Positions 46,809 to 54,930 of a stretch of 64,000 nt of DNA are shown here, in pieces. This DNA is from Nitrospiraceae bacterium (lineage in GTDB: Bacteria; Nitrospirota; Nitrospiria; Nitrospirales; UBA8639), in NCBI GenBank assembly GCA_020632635.1, contig JACKFE010000002.1, positions 434,001 through 498,000 on the forward strand. The letters run 5' to 3'. Position 1 is the first letter of the stretch; each line of letters starts with the position of its first letter. A program made the translations under genes and the position numbers. Below the pieces are notes generated by a model. The model worked only from the letters and a program-made list of their open reading frames with translations. It was not told the origin of the DNA and did no database searches.

Positions 46809-48371
46809 CTATGAAGATGGGGCGGGCACAATCCTGATCCGGCCATCAAGAACAGCCTGCAGCCGAGTGCGTTGCAACGTACGGAGGAATACATCCCGTA
46901 GGGGCGTTTGATGATCCGTACGAGCATGGACCTGACTCAACATGGAAAACCCATCCCCGCCTTCCGCCAAAAACGCATCGGTACCCACCGAATACATCCT
47001 GTCAGGCTTGAGCTGACTGCCTTGAATCACAACTTCCCGCACACGGTGGCCTATAGGCTGGCCCATATCATAGGTCACTCGCAAACCTGACAATTGTAAA
47101 AAGCGGCCACTGTGATTCGGCCATTGACTCACACTATGCTCCAACACGTGAAGCAACACCTTGCCTGAGACCTGAAGCGTCATCAAGGATGAATCAAAAG
47201 GCAGCACGGACAACACATCACCCAGAGTGACTGCCCCGGCCTCCAGACTCTGACGGATTTGTCCGCCATTGACCAAGGCCACATCTGTTTGAAGGGTGTC
47301 ACGTAAGAGATCGGCCAGCAAATTACCGAGATTGGTTTCCCCGGTCCTGATAGCCGGGCGTTCGCCATTGAGGCGCACGCCAGCCTCTCCCACCATCTGA
47401 AAGGCCTCATGAGAAAACCGCTGCCGATAGACGTCCAAAATCGATTCAACGTGAGGGTGCACCGGGATGGATTCCGTCACCGGCATATTCTCCGCCCGGG
47501 CCAAAGACCACGACCGAAACTCCGCGTGAAGATCCAACCGCCCCAAAGAACGGCCTTGCCGATGGGTTTTGACAAACACACGGTCAGGGAACCGGTGCGA
47601 AAGGACCGGCGTATGGCTGCCGGAGACATATAGTCCATCAAATCCTTCTGTATGACCACCGATGATTACATCCACTCCGGTGGCCTGCTCAAGCAACATC
47701 AAATCCTCCTCGGTATCTTGATGGGTGAGAAGGATGATCGCATCGATGGGATGCCGCTGCCGCAAGGCCGCAATCTCTTGATGGATGGCCACTAATGGAT
47801 CCCGCAGCGAAAGGGATTTCACGGTTTCCCGATTAAAGGTATCCGGAAAATTGCTTCTCCCGACTATTCCCAATAGACCAATCCGCCATCCTCCCACCTG
47901 CACCACTGCTGACGGTTGGCAGGGAAGCGGACGTCCCTGAGATTGTAAGTTCGTACAGAGCAGCGGAAACTGCGCCAATTCATCTAACTGGGAGAGATGA
48001 GCCACGCCAAAGTCAAAATCGTGGTTCCCGGCCACCATCCCGGCGTAACCCATGACGTTCATGGCCTGCACATCCGGCTCACCTTTAAACCAGGAGGAAA
48101 AAGCCGTTCCGACAAGAATATCGCCGGAATCAACGACCAACACCGGATGCCCTTCATTGCGAATTTCCTCAATCAGAGTGGCGCGCCGGGCCAACCCTCC
48201 GACCCGGGGATCATCTGCCGGATTGAGGGGAAGAGCCACCCCATGATGTTCACTGGAGTGGAGGATGACAAGTCGTTCAGTGGCGACTGCAGGCCCTACC
48301 CACCACAAGAAACCCACACACCACACAAGCCACCACTTGGGAGAGAGACGAACCCCGGCTCCACTTATCAT
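46809..48371 (-). CDS. secreted 5'-nucleotidase / UshA-like metallophosphoesterase
   Basis: The 520-residue protein starts with a signal peptide (WWLVWCVGFLWWVGPAVA). The N-terminal metallophosphoesterase domain has VVDSGD, GNHDFDFG, LTHQD and GGHTE. The usual first motif (TNDxHG) reads SSEHHG, replacing the metal-binding Asp by Glu. The C-terminal domain has VNGGQIRQSLEAG and FLAEGGDGFSM for substrate binding. It probably releases phosphate or nucleosides outside the membrane. It starts 36 bases after egtB and ends 40 bases before the ECF fusion. Confidence 0.9.
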   Translation of the reverse strand: MISGAGVRLSPKWWLVWCVGFLWWVGPAVATERLVILHSSEHHGVALPLNPADDPRVGGLARRATLIEEIRNEGHPVLVVDSGDILVGTAFSSWFKGEPDVQAMNVMGYAGMVAGNHDFDFGVAHLSQLDELAQFPLLCTNLQSQGRPLPCQPSAVVQVGGWRIGLLGIVGRSNFPDTFNRETVKSLSLRDPLVAIHQEIAALRQRHPIDAIILLTHQDTEEDLMLLEQATGVDVIIGGHTEGFDGLYVSGSHTPVLSHRFPDRVFVKTHRQGRSLGRLDLHAEFRSWSLARAENMPVTESIPVHPHVESILDVYRQRFSHEAFQMVGEAGVRLNGERPAIRTGETNLGNLLADLLRDTLQTDVALVNGGQIRQSLEAGAVTLGDVLSVLPFDSSLMTLQVSGKVLLHVLEHSVSQWPNHSGRFLQLSGLRVTYDMGQPIGHRVREVVIQGSQLKPDRMYSVGTDAFLAEGGDGFSMLSQVHARTDHQTPLRDVFLRTLQRTRLQAVLDGRIRIVPAPSS

Positions 48372-48407
48372 GCGCAGATTACCCTCCTGAAAAGAACCCG
48401 GCCGCCA

Positions 48408-49631
48408 TCAAAAGGAGGAAGGAGCTTGGACGCAACGAAACCCTGTATGAGCATAGGGATATTCTTGCCTGAACCAATTCCGAAACGACCGCCGAAGCAA
48501 CCGCGCTGCCGTTTGTGGACCTCCGCCCTTCACCACAAAATGATCAACGTCAAAGAATCTGCTGGAATACCCCGGATAGGTGGAAAGAGGTTGAAACCCC
48601 TCAAACGGTCCAAAGGGTGTGGATGTCCATTCCCACCCATTCCCCACCAATTGAGCCACTCCAAATCGACTCTGCCCACGTGGATGACTGGTGACCGGCA
48701 CCGGATCCCATCCAGCGAAATTAAAATTCCCCCATTCTCCGGTCGGAGCCTCCGTCCCCCAAGGAAACGGGGCATCCGGTTGCCCGCATCCCCCAAAAGC
48801 CGCCCGATGAAATTGGGCTTCAGTCGGAAGAGCCATGCCCGCCCACAGGGCATAGGCTCGGGCTTGACCATGAGTCACATAAACCGGCCAATGAGGAGGC
48901 AACGGCACCGTTTCAAACATCGTTCGAAGCAACCAGGTATCTCCTTGCCGCACCCACATGGCCGGAGGATCTCCCCCCTCCTGCACAAACTGAAGATATT
49001 GGGAATTCGTCACTTTATACCGGCTCATGGAAAACGCGGGAACTTGTACGGTATGTGCCTGAAATTCGTTGTCCCATCCAAATCCTTCTTGAAGATCACG
49101 TCCCAAAATGGTTTGGCCTGCAGGAATATCCACCATGGCATGCTCAGGCTTAGGTCCCGCCACCTGGAGCCGAGTCTTACCCGATGATTTGAAACGGCTG
49201 TCCAGATGATGCAACAAATAGGCATTCGTTTCCGCATGCATCAGTCGATGCTCAATCGCAATATGAATCACTGATTCCGGAGCATCATCCAGGACCCTAT
49301 CGACGGTGCCACGAATCTGTTGGTTGTACGCTTGCACTTCCCGAATAGAGGGCCAATCAGAGGGTTGGTCCTGAGCAAGTTCGCCAACTGGGGGATCAAT
49401 GCCCGCCTCAAACAGCTGATCAAACGATTCATGAAAGGAGGACATCCCGAGCGTCCATCGACAGATTTGATTCCAATCAAACGCCTCGACATGCCCCAAG
49501 TAGAAGATCAACCGGTGCCGTTCGGGAATGGGACGTTCATAGAACGCCTCCGGACTGAGTGTTTCAAAGAACTCGTCTGTCCGAGCGCGAGCTTGCTCCA
49601 ATTCCTGACTGAGTGACCTACGACCCATCAT
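48408..49631 (-). CDS. egtB: ergothioneine synthase EgtB (sulfoxide synthase)
   Basis: EgtB joins hercynine to a cysteine donor with oxygen, forming the C-S bond of ergothioneine. The N-terminal DinB-like domain supplies the likely iron ligands His47 (GHVEAFD), His128 and His132 (IEHRLMH). The C-terminal formylglycine-enzyme-like domain has GQARAYALWAG, LPTEAQFHRAAFGG and GNGWEWTSTPFGPFEGF. At 407 residues it is normal length. It heads a minus-strand set and is divergent from the betaine-type transporter. The absence of egtA and egtC nearby suggests free cysteine as donor; that is inference. Confidence 0.88.
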   Translation of the reverse strand: MMGRRSLSQELEQARARTDEFFETLSPEAFYERPIPERHRLIFYLGHVEAFDWNQICRWTLGMSSFHESFDQLFEAGIDPPVGELAQDQPSDWPSIREVQAYNQQIRGTVDRVLDDAPESVIHIAIEHRLMHAETNAYLLHHLDSRFKSSGKTRLQVAGPKPEHAMVDIPAGQTILGRDLQEGFGWDNEFQAHTVQVPAFSMSRYKVTNSQYLQFVQEGGDPPAMWVRQGDTWLLRTMFETVPLPPHWPVYVTHGQARAYALWAGMALPTEAQFHRAAFGGCGQPDAPFPWGTEAPTGEWGNFNFAGWDPVPVTSHPRGQSRFGVAQLVGNGWEWTSTPFGPFEGFQPLSTYPGYSSRFFDVDHFVVKGGGPQTAARLLRRSFRNWFRQEYPYAHTGFRCVQAPSSF

Positions 49632-49928
49632 TCATCGCTCCGTATAAAAAGAACCATTCATAATGCATGAAGCCAACAATAGCTCTACTATACCGAAGGC
49701 CTCTTATGATCGAAAAGTTTCACCTCATCACCGAAGACCTTCCCGACAGGCAGCCACATCCTCTTTCGCCCTGTAAGGTTCCTCATCCTTTCTTTGCAAG
49801 GTGCTGGCCACCCCCTCGTTTCCTTGTTATCCTGACAAGATGAACACATCGACTATGGACGCACCGTCCACTAAAGACCTTGATCGTTGCCCACAGCTGA
49901 CTCAGGCACGCACAACCGAAAACCCTGC

Positions 49929-50678
49929 ATGATGACCACTTGGGCACTAAAAGCTGACCACGTCAGCAAGCAATTCCCTGATGGAACCCTCGCGTTGGAA
50001 CAGATCGATTGGGCCGTCGAGGAAGGAGAAACGATGGCCCTCATCGGTGAAAGCGGATCAGGGAAAACGACGCTCCTACGCCTCCTGAATCGCCTCGCCG
50101 AACCCACCACTGGCACAATTGTCGTTCAAGGGAAGCCAGCGGCGTCTCAGGATCCTATCCGGCTTCGTCGAAGCCTCGGCTACGTGCCACAGGATGGCGG
50201 ATTGTTTCCACACTGGACGATCAAACGGAATGTCTGCCTCGTCCCACACCTCTTGAACTGGAGTGCGGAGGATCAGGATGACCAATTTCAACACCTCATG
50301 CAACTCATCAATCTGGATGCCGCTCAAATGGCAGAACGCTATCCCATTGAATTATCGGGAGGCCAACGTCAACGGGTCGCCGTGGCCAGGGCACTGGGAG
50401 CCAATCCGGCTATTGTCTTGCTTGACGAACCATTTGGAGCACTCGATCCACTCACCCGCCAAGAGCTACAACATCAATTTCTCACACTGAAACAGCGCAT
50501 CCAGAAAACCATGGTGATCATCACCCATGATCTGCCTGAAGCCTTTAAGCTGGCCGACCGGATCACGGTGCTCAAAAAAGGCCACATTCATCAAGTGGGC
50601 ACGCCAGAGGCGTTAGTCAAAACTCCTGCCACCTCCTATGTCCAATCCCTGATTGAGTCCCATGGATCGTCATGGTGA
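49929..50678 (+). CDS. quaternary-amine (betaine/choline-type) ABC transporter ATPase
   Basis: A 249-residue ATPase starting at MMTTWALK; an upstream TTG gives a poorer N-terminus. It shows Walker A GESGSGKTT, LSGGQRQRVAVARAL and IVLLDEPFGALD, with the H-loop ITHDLPEA. Its features fit the OpuCA/ProV class, but it lacks the CBS pair found in many. It overlaps the next gene by 7 bases. Because it stands between egtB and egtD, ergothioneine or hercynine is a reasonable substrate; the described EgtV is of this class. Confidence 0.88.
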   Translation: MMTTWALKADHVSKQFPDGTLALEQIDWAVEEGETMALIGESGSGKTTLLRLLNRLAEPTTGTIVVQGKPAASQDPIRLRRSLGYVPQDGGLFPHWTIKRNVCLVPHLLNWSAEDQDDQFQHLMQLINLDAAQMAERYPIELSGGQRQRVAVARALGANPAIVLLDEPFGALDPLTRQELQHQFLTLKQRIQKTMVIITHDLPEAFKLADRITVLKKGHIHQVGTPEALVKTPATSYVQSLIESHGSSW

Positions 50679-52297
50679 GAGTTCGGACTCTTCATAGGAG
50701 GAAGGGATTCTTTCGTGATTCCCTTCGAACCCCTATCCTTCTTTTCACTTCTCTGCTGTTCCTCACCGTAAACGGCCTGTGGATTCCGACGGCAAGCGGC
50801 GAAAAGATCATTACCGTCGGATCAAAAAATTTCATGGAAAACCGACTGCTCGCTGAGTTGTTTGCTCAACTCATCGAATCTCGCACCGATTTGACCGTTC
50901 TCCGCAGGCTGGGGTTAGCCGGAACCCAAGTCTGTTTCGAAGCCTTAAAAACAGGAGGGATTGATCTCTATCCGGAATATACCGGGACAGGCCTGGTCAC
51001 CATCCTGGGAGGGGAACCGATGAACAACCCGACCGAAGTCCTAAATCGGGTACGCTCCCAATTTCTTCAACGATGGAACCTTTGGTGGCTCACTCCCCTC
51101 GGCTTTGACAACTCCTATGCTCTAGCCCTCCGTCGTGATCGGGCTCAGGAGTTGGGAGTCCGCACCTTGTCCGACTTGGCACGAATCGCACCAACGCTCA
51201 AAGCCGGATTCGGATATGAATTCATGAAACGTCCGGACGGGCTTCCAGGTCTCCAGGAAACCTACGGCCTCCAGTTCCGCGAAGTCGTCGGGATGCAACA
51301 AACCTTAAAATATCAAGCCACGGCCAACGGAGATATTGATCTGCTTGATGTCTATACCACTGATGGTCGTCTTTCCGTCTACGACTTCCTGATCCTTGAG
51401 GATGACCAGCGGTTCTTCCCCCCCTATGACGCCACCGCCCTCGTCCGAGGCGATACGCTTGAACGATATCCGGAACTGGCGGCGGTGCTCAGCTTATTGA
51501 CCAATGCCCTCACTCGAGAGCAGATGCGGAAATGGAATCTCCTGGTTCAAGAGCAAGGCCAACCGGTCACCCAGGTAGCTCGCCAAATCTTGGAAGACCT
51601 CCAATTAGTCGCCGACCAAGAACCTGGTTCACCAACTTACCACCAGCAGCCCTCTCAATCCCTTTTTGCCTACATGTGGCACTTGCGCGGAACCCTGGCC
51701 ATGCGGACATGGGAACATTTGGGTCTAGCGGGGCTTGGACTCCTTCTGGGCATCGCCTTGGCCATTCCCCTTGGATTGCTCTTGGAACGATGGAGGACCG
51801 GAGCGGAAACGATGATCCGCATCATCGGCATGTCCCAGACCATTCCCTCCATTGCGCTCCTAGCCTTTATGATTCCCTTATTCGGGGTGGGCACCTTTCC
51901 GGCGATCATGGCCTTGTGGATCTATTCACTGTTTCCCATCTTACGAAATACTTTCTCGGGCTTGCGGGACGCCGCACCAAACGTCGTGGAAACCGGACGG
52001 GCCCTGGGCATGACGGAATGGCAAATCCTCCGGTCGGTGCGGCTGCCCTTGGCCGCCCCCACAATCATGGCAGGGGTACGCACCTCGGCCATCTGGACCT
52101 TGGGAACCGCTACCTTGGCGGCCTTCATTGGAGCTGGCGGCCTGGGTGTCCCCATTGTAGCCGGCCTCCAACTAGCGGATGTGAATCTGATTTTATCTGG
52201 AGCCTTACCAGCCACGATCCTGGCCCTCGCTGTCGACGCGCTGCTGGCCTGGGTGGAAACAATCGTAAAACCTCAGGGCCTTGATCCTGTTCGATGA
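50672..52297 (+). CDS. betaine-type substrate-binding protein fused to permease
   Basis: A 541-residue two-part protein. After a signal/anchor segment (~20-40), residues ~45-320 form an OpuAC/OsmX-type binding protein (VGSKNFMENRLLAELFAQLIE, GIDLYPEYTGTG, LDVYTTDGRL). Residues ~335-535 are a permease with about five to six helices and the EAA-type loop ETGRALGMTEWQILRSVRLP. In the characterised ergothioneine importer EgtU the permease comes first; here the order is binding protein then permease. It is translationally coupled to the ATPase gene and precedes egtD by 400 bases. Confidence 0.87.
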   Translation: MVRVRTLHRRKGFFRDSLRTPILLFTSLLFLTVNGLWIPTASGEKIITVGSKNFMENRLLAELFAQLIESRTDLTVLRRLGLAGTQVCFEALKTGGIDLYPEYTGTGLVTILGGEPMNNPTEVLNRVRSQFLQRWNLWWLTPLGFDNSYALALRRDRAQELGVRTLSDLARIAPTLKAGFGYEFMKRPDGLPGLQETYGLQFREVVGMQQTLKYQATANGDIDLLDVYTTDGRLSVYDFLILEDDQRFFPPYDATALVRGDTLERYPELAAVLSLLTNALTREQMRKWNLLVQEQGQPVTQVARQILEDLQLVADQEPGSPTYHQQPSQSLFAYMWHLRGTLAMRTWEHLGLAGLGLLLGIALAIPLGLLLERWRTGAETMIRIIGMSQTIPSIALLAFMIPLFGVGTFPAIMALWIYSLFPILRNTFSGLRDAAPNVVETGRALGMTEWQILRSVRLPLAAPTIMAGVRTSAIWTLGTATLAAFIGAGGLGVPIVAGLQLADVNLILSGALPATILALAVDALLAWVETIVKPQGLDPVR

Positions 52298-52696
52298 TTA
52301 TGCAGCAATACGGCTCTCCGCCCCTACCCGCAAGTCTCTGTGGCAATCCCAAAATCACCGGCTATCCGTTTCGCCGCATTCTCTTGCCTCATTTTGGGTT
52401 GCCCATACGGCAGATGACGGGTATAGTGAACAGATGCGGCGCTTTATTCCTTCATCTGCCGTTCATCATACTCAGTCCCGAAGTTTTCATGATGGCCGGT
52501 GATCAGGCCATTCAGTTCTTCATCCAATAGGTATGGGACAGACAGCAGACACAACCGGAAATACCCGTTGTGACTGCCATTTCTGATCATCTATTGAACC
52601 GTTTACACTGATTCTCAATATCGTTCGTTCAGTCTGCGCCGGCACCTGAGAGTCGGGGTAGGTTGTGTATCCAATCAACTGTACCCAGGAGGGGCC
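52298..52696. other. spacer before egtD, no convincing gene
   Basis: A frame of 78 codons overlaps the transporter stop (ATGA) but has no recognisable content. No clear sigma70 promoter was found; egtD has GGAGG six bases before its ATG. A weak TTGAAC-16-CAATAT candidate lies at about 52594-52621. Confidence 0.4.
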
Positions 52697-53680
52697 ATGA
52701 AATTGCCAACGGATTCAGCCATTACCATCGACGTTCCCTTAATCCGAGAAGATCCCACCCTCGTCAATACACAAATCACTCGAGGCCTCCAGGGCCATCC
52801 GAAAACCCTCCCTTCCAAATTGTTTTATGATGAACGAGGCTCCACCCTCTTTGAACAAATCTGCGAGTTGCCGGAATATTATCAAACGCGAACCGAGCAT
52901 CAGCTTCTCACACAATGGGCCGACGAAATCGTCACCATGAGTGGTGCCGAGGAACTGGTGGAGCTGGGATCCGGGGCAGCAACAAAGACCCGGGTCCTCC
53001 TAACCGCCATGGCGAATGCCAACCAGCTGCGGCATTATGTTCCGTTCGATGTGGATGAGAGCATTGTCCGCCGGGTTTCCGAGGAATTGGTACAGGAATA
53101 TCCCGGCCTGCAGGTCCATGGAGTGGTGGGGGATTTCCTTTTTCACCTGGAACATATCCCCGAAGGCGGAAAGCGCCTCGTCGTCATTCTGGGAGGCACC
53201 ATTGGGAATCTCCTTTCACACGCGGCGAAGGATTTCTTGACTGCGGTGAATGCGGAAATGTCCTCTGGGGATTATTTTTTGCTCGGCGTGCAACTGATCA
53301 CCGATCGCTCTCGGTTGGAGGCAGCCTATAACGATAGACAGGGAATCACGGCCAAATTCAACAAAAATATTATCCGGGTTCTTCACAATAATTTCGGAGC
53401 AGACAGTCATCCCGATTTATTCGACCATGTGGCCCGATATAATGAGGACGCTCACCGAATTGAGATGTGGCTCCGCTCGCGACAGGATCAAACCTTGAAT
53501 ATTGCTGACTTGAATTTTTCGGTGCCACTCGCCCACGGGGAAGAAATTCGTACCGAAATCAGCACGAAATATGATCAGCCCCTGGCCCAAGAACTCCTGG
53601 CTTCCTCGGGCTTCGAGATGGTGAAATGGTATACCGACCCGGAAAGTCTCATCGGACTGGCTCTCACGCAAAAACCCTGA
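52697..53680 (+). CDS. egtD: L-histidine N-alpha-methyltransferase EgtD
   Basis: EgtD trimethylates histidine to hercynine (histidine betaine), the first committed step to ergothioneine. The 327 residues match the Methyltransf_33 fold: LPSKLFYDERGSTLFEQICELPEYYQTRTE in the N-terminal part, SAM-binding ELGSGAATKTR, VPFDVDES and GGTIGNL. A strong GGAGG site precedes the ATG. It is followed by an EgtE-like gene after 77 bases. Confidence 0.94.
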   Translation: MKLPTDSAITIDVPLIREDPTLVNTQITRGLQGHPKTLPSKLFYDERGSTLFEQICELPEYYQTRTEHQLLTQWADEIVTMSGAEELVELGSGAATKTRVLLTAMANANQLRHYVPFDVDESIVRRVSEELVQEYPGLQVHGVVGDFLFHLEHIPEGGKRLVVILGGTIGNLLSHAAKDFLTAVNAEMSSGDYFLLGVQLITDRSRLEAAYNDRQGITAKFNKNIIRVLHNNFGADSHPDLFDHVARYNEDAHRIEMWLRSRQDQTLNIADLNFSVPLAHGEEIRTEISTKYDQPLAQELLASSGFEMVKWYTDPESLIGLALTQKP

Positions 53681-53757
53681 GACGGTCTCTGCGCAAATAA
53701 CGGTCAGGAACCGCCGTCCACTCTGAATGCACTCCTGCTTGCTCGTGAGCTCATGGC

Positions 53758-54849
53758 ATGCTGTATCTGAACGCCGCCGGACTCTCTCCATTTCATCCTG
53801 ACGTCCAGCAGACCATCGCCGATACACTTGAATCATTCAGCCATGTGCTGTATTCCGAAACAGGTATCGACCGATACCGAAGCATCCTTCAACGTAGCAG
53901 GGAAACGCTTGCGAATTGGCTGGAGCTGGATACGGCCGATAGGCTCGCGTTTGTGCCCAATACGACAACCGCTTGCCGTCTCACACTCTCGCGCATCACA
54001 TGGAAACCCGGAGACACCCTGCTCACCACCACTCATGAAAATTCCACCATACTTCAGGAACTTCAGACCCTGAAGAATTATGGCGCTCACGTGGTTTCCC
54101 TGGATCCTGACAGTTCCGCCGGACTCCTGTCCGCCTTTGAACACGCTCTTCACCAACATTCTGTTCGTGCCATCGTTGTCAGTCACGTGTCTCACCTGGA
54201 TGGACGGATCTTTCCCGTGGAAGCCATTCAACAGTTGGCTGAGGCGCATCACTCTCTCCTGTTCGTGGACGGCGCGCAGGCTACCGGGCACATTCCCCTT
54301 TCCTTCCGCCATTTCCATCCTCATGCCTACTTTTTCCCCGGACATAAATGGTGCAGCGGTCCCATGGGCACAGGGGCCTTGATTCTGCATCAAGACGGGG
54401 AAAATTTGTTGACAGGTTCCACCCTAACCAAGAACCACAACGCGTCCTTGCCACCCGATGGAAGACATTGTGAATTAGGCACCCAGAATGTGGGACTCAT
54501 TGCGGGGCTTGCAAAAGCCTGCAGCCTGAAACGTCAGGACGGTCTCAGGTGCCAGGCCCTGAAGGAAATCCGAGACACTTGGCAATCCTCAATCCGAAAG
54601 AATGCTCGGCTCCGAACGATCGACACGGAAGAGGCGCAGGCTCCGGGCATTCTGGCCTTCGTCTGTGGTGATGATCCAACGGCCGCCGCCATTCGCGCCA
54701 CGGGGTCGGCCCATTCACTGGCCTGGAAAACATTCACCCATCCGTCATTTCCAACATGCCTGAGCGTCCGACTTTCCTGGAACCCCTATAGTTCTTTATC
54801 CGATCTCCAAACCGCCCTTTCCCTGTTTGACACTTCTCTAAACACCTGA
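53758..54849 (+). CDS. egtE: class V aminotransferase-fold PLP enzyme, probable EgtE
   Basis: A 363-residue PLP enzyme of the cysteine-desulfurase/isopenicillin-epimerase superfamily. Asp171 (FVDGAQATGH) and Lys197 (FPGHKWCSGP) are the predicted pyridoxal residues, with SHVSHLDGR before them. In egt clusters such a protein cleaves hercynylcysteine sulfoxide to ergothioneine. The assignment rests on position after egtD and on fold; another lyase activity is possible. Confidence 0.72.
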   Translation: MLYLNAAGLSPFHPDVQQTIADTLESFSHVLYSETGIDRYRSILQRSRETLANWLELDTADRLAFVPNTTTACRLTLSRITWKPGDTLLTTTHENSTILQELQTLKNYGAHVVSLDPDSSAGLLSAFEHALHQHSVRAIVVSHVSHLDGRIFPVEAIQQLAEAHHSLLFVDGAQATGHIPLSFRHFHPHAYFFPGHKWCSGPMGTGALILHQDGENLLTGSTLTKNHNASLPPDGRHCELGTQNVGLIAGLAKACSLKRQDGLRCQALKEIRDTWQSSIRKNARLRTIDTEEAQAPGILAFVCGDDPTAAAIRATGSAHSLAWKTFTHPSFPTCLSVRLSWNPYSSLSDLQTALSLFDTSLNT

Positions 54850-54876
54850 GGCCCACGCACTCAGTGCGTGAGCCTC
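54848..54876. terminator. long hairpin between convergent genes
   Basis: GAGGCCCACGCAC pairs with GTGCGTGAGCCTC around a 3-base loop, 13 positions with one mismatch. It begins at the egtE stop codon and is followed by the end of the caspase gene on the other strand. There is no T tract, so a bidirectional stop or an mRNA-stabilising 3' stem are both possible. Confidence 0.5.
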
Positions 54877-54930
54877 ATCCAAACACATTCACACTCCGGT
54901 GAATATCAGTTAACCCTAGGCTGGTACCTC

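Noticed and set aside
52294..52530. 78-codon frame overlapping the transporter stop codon by ATGA
   Set aside because: No ribosome-binding site of its own, odd composition and no recognisable sequence; probably chance.
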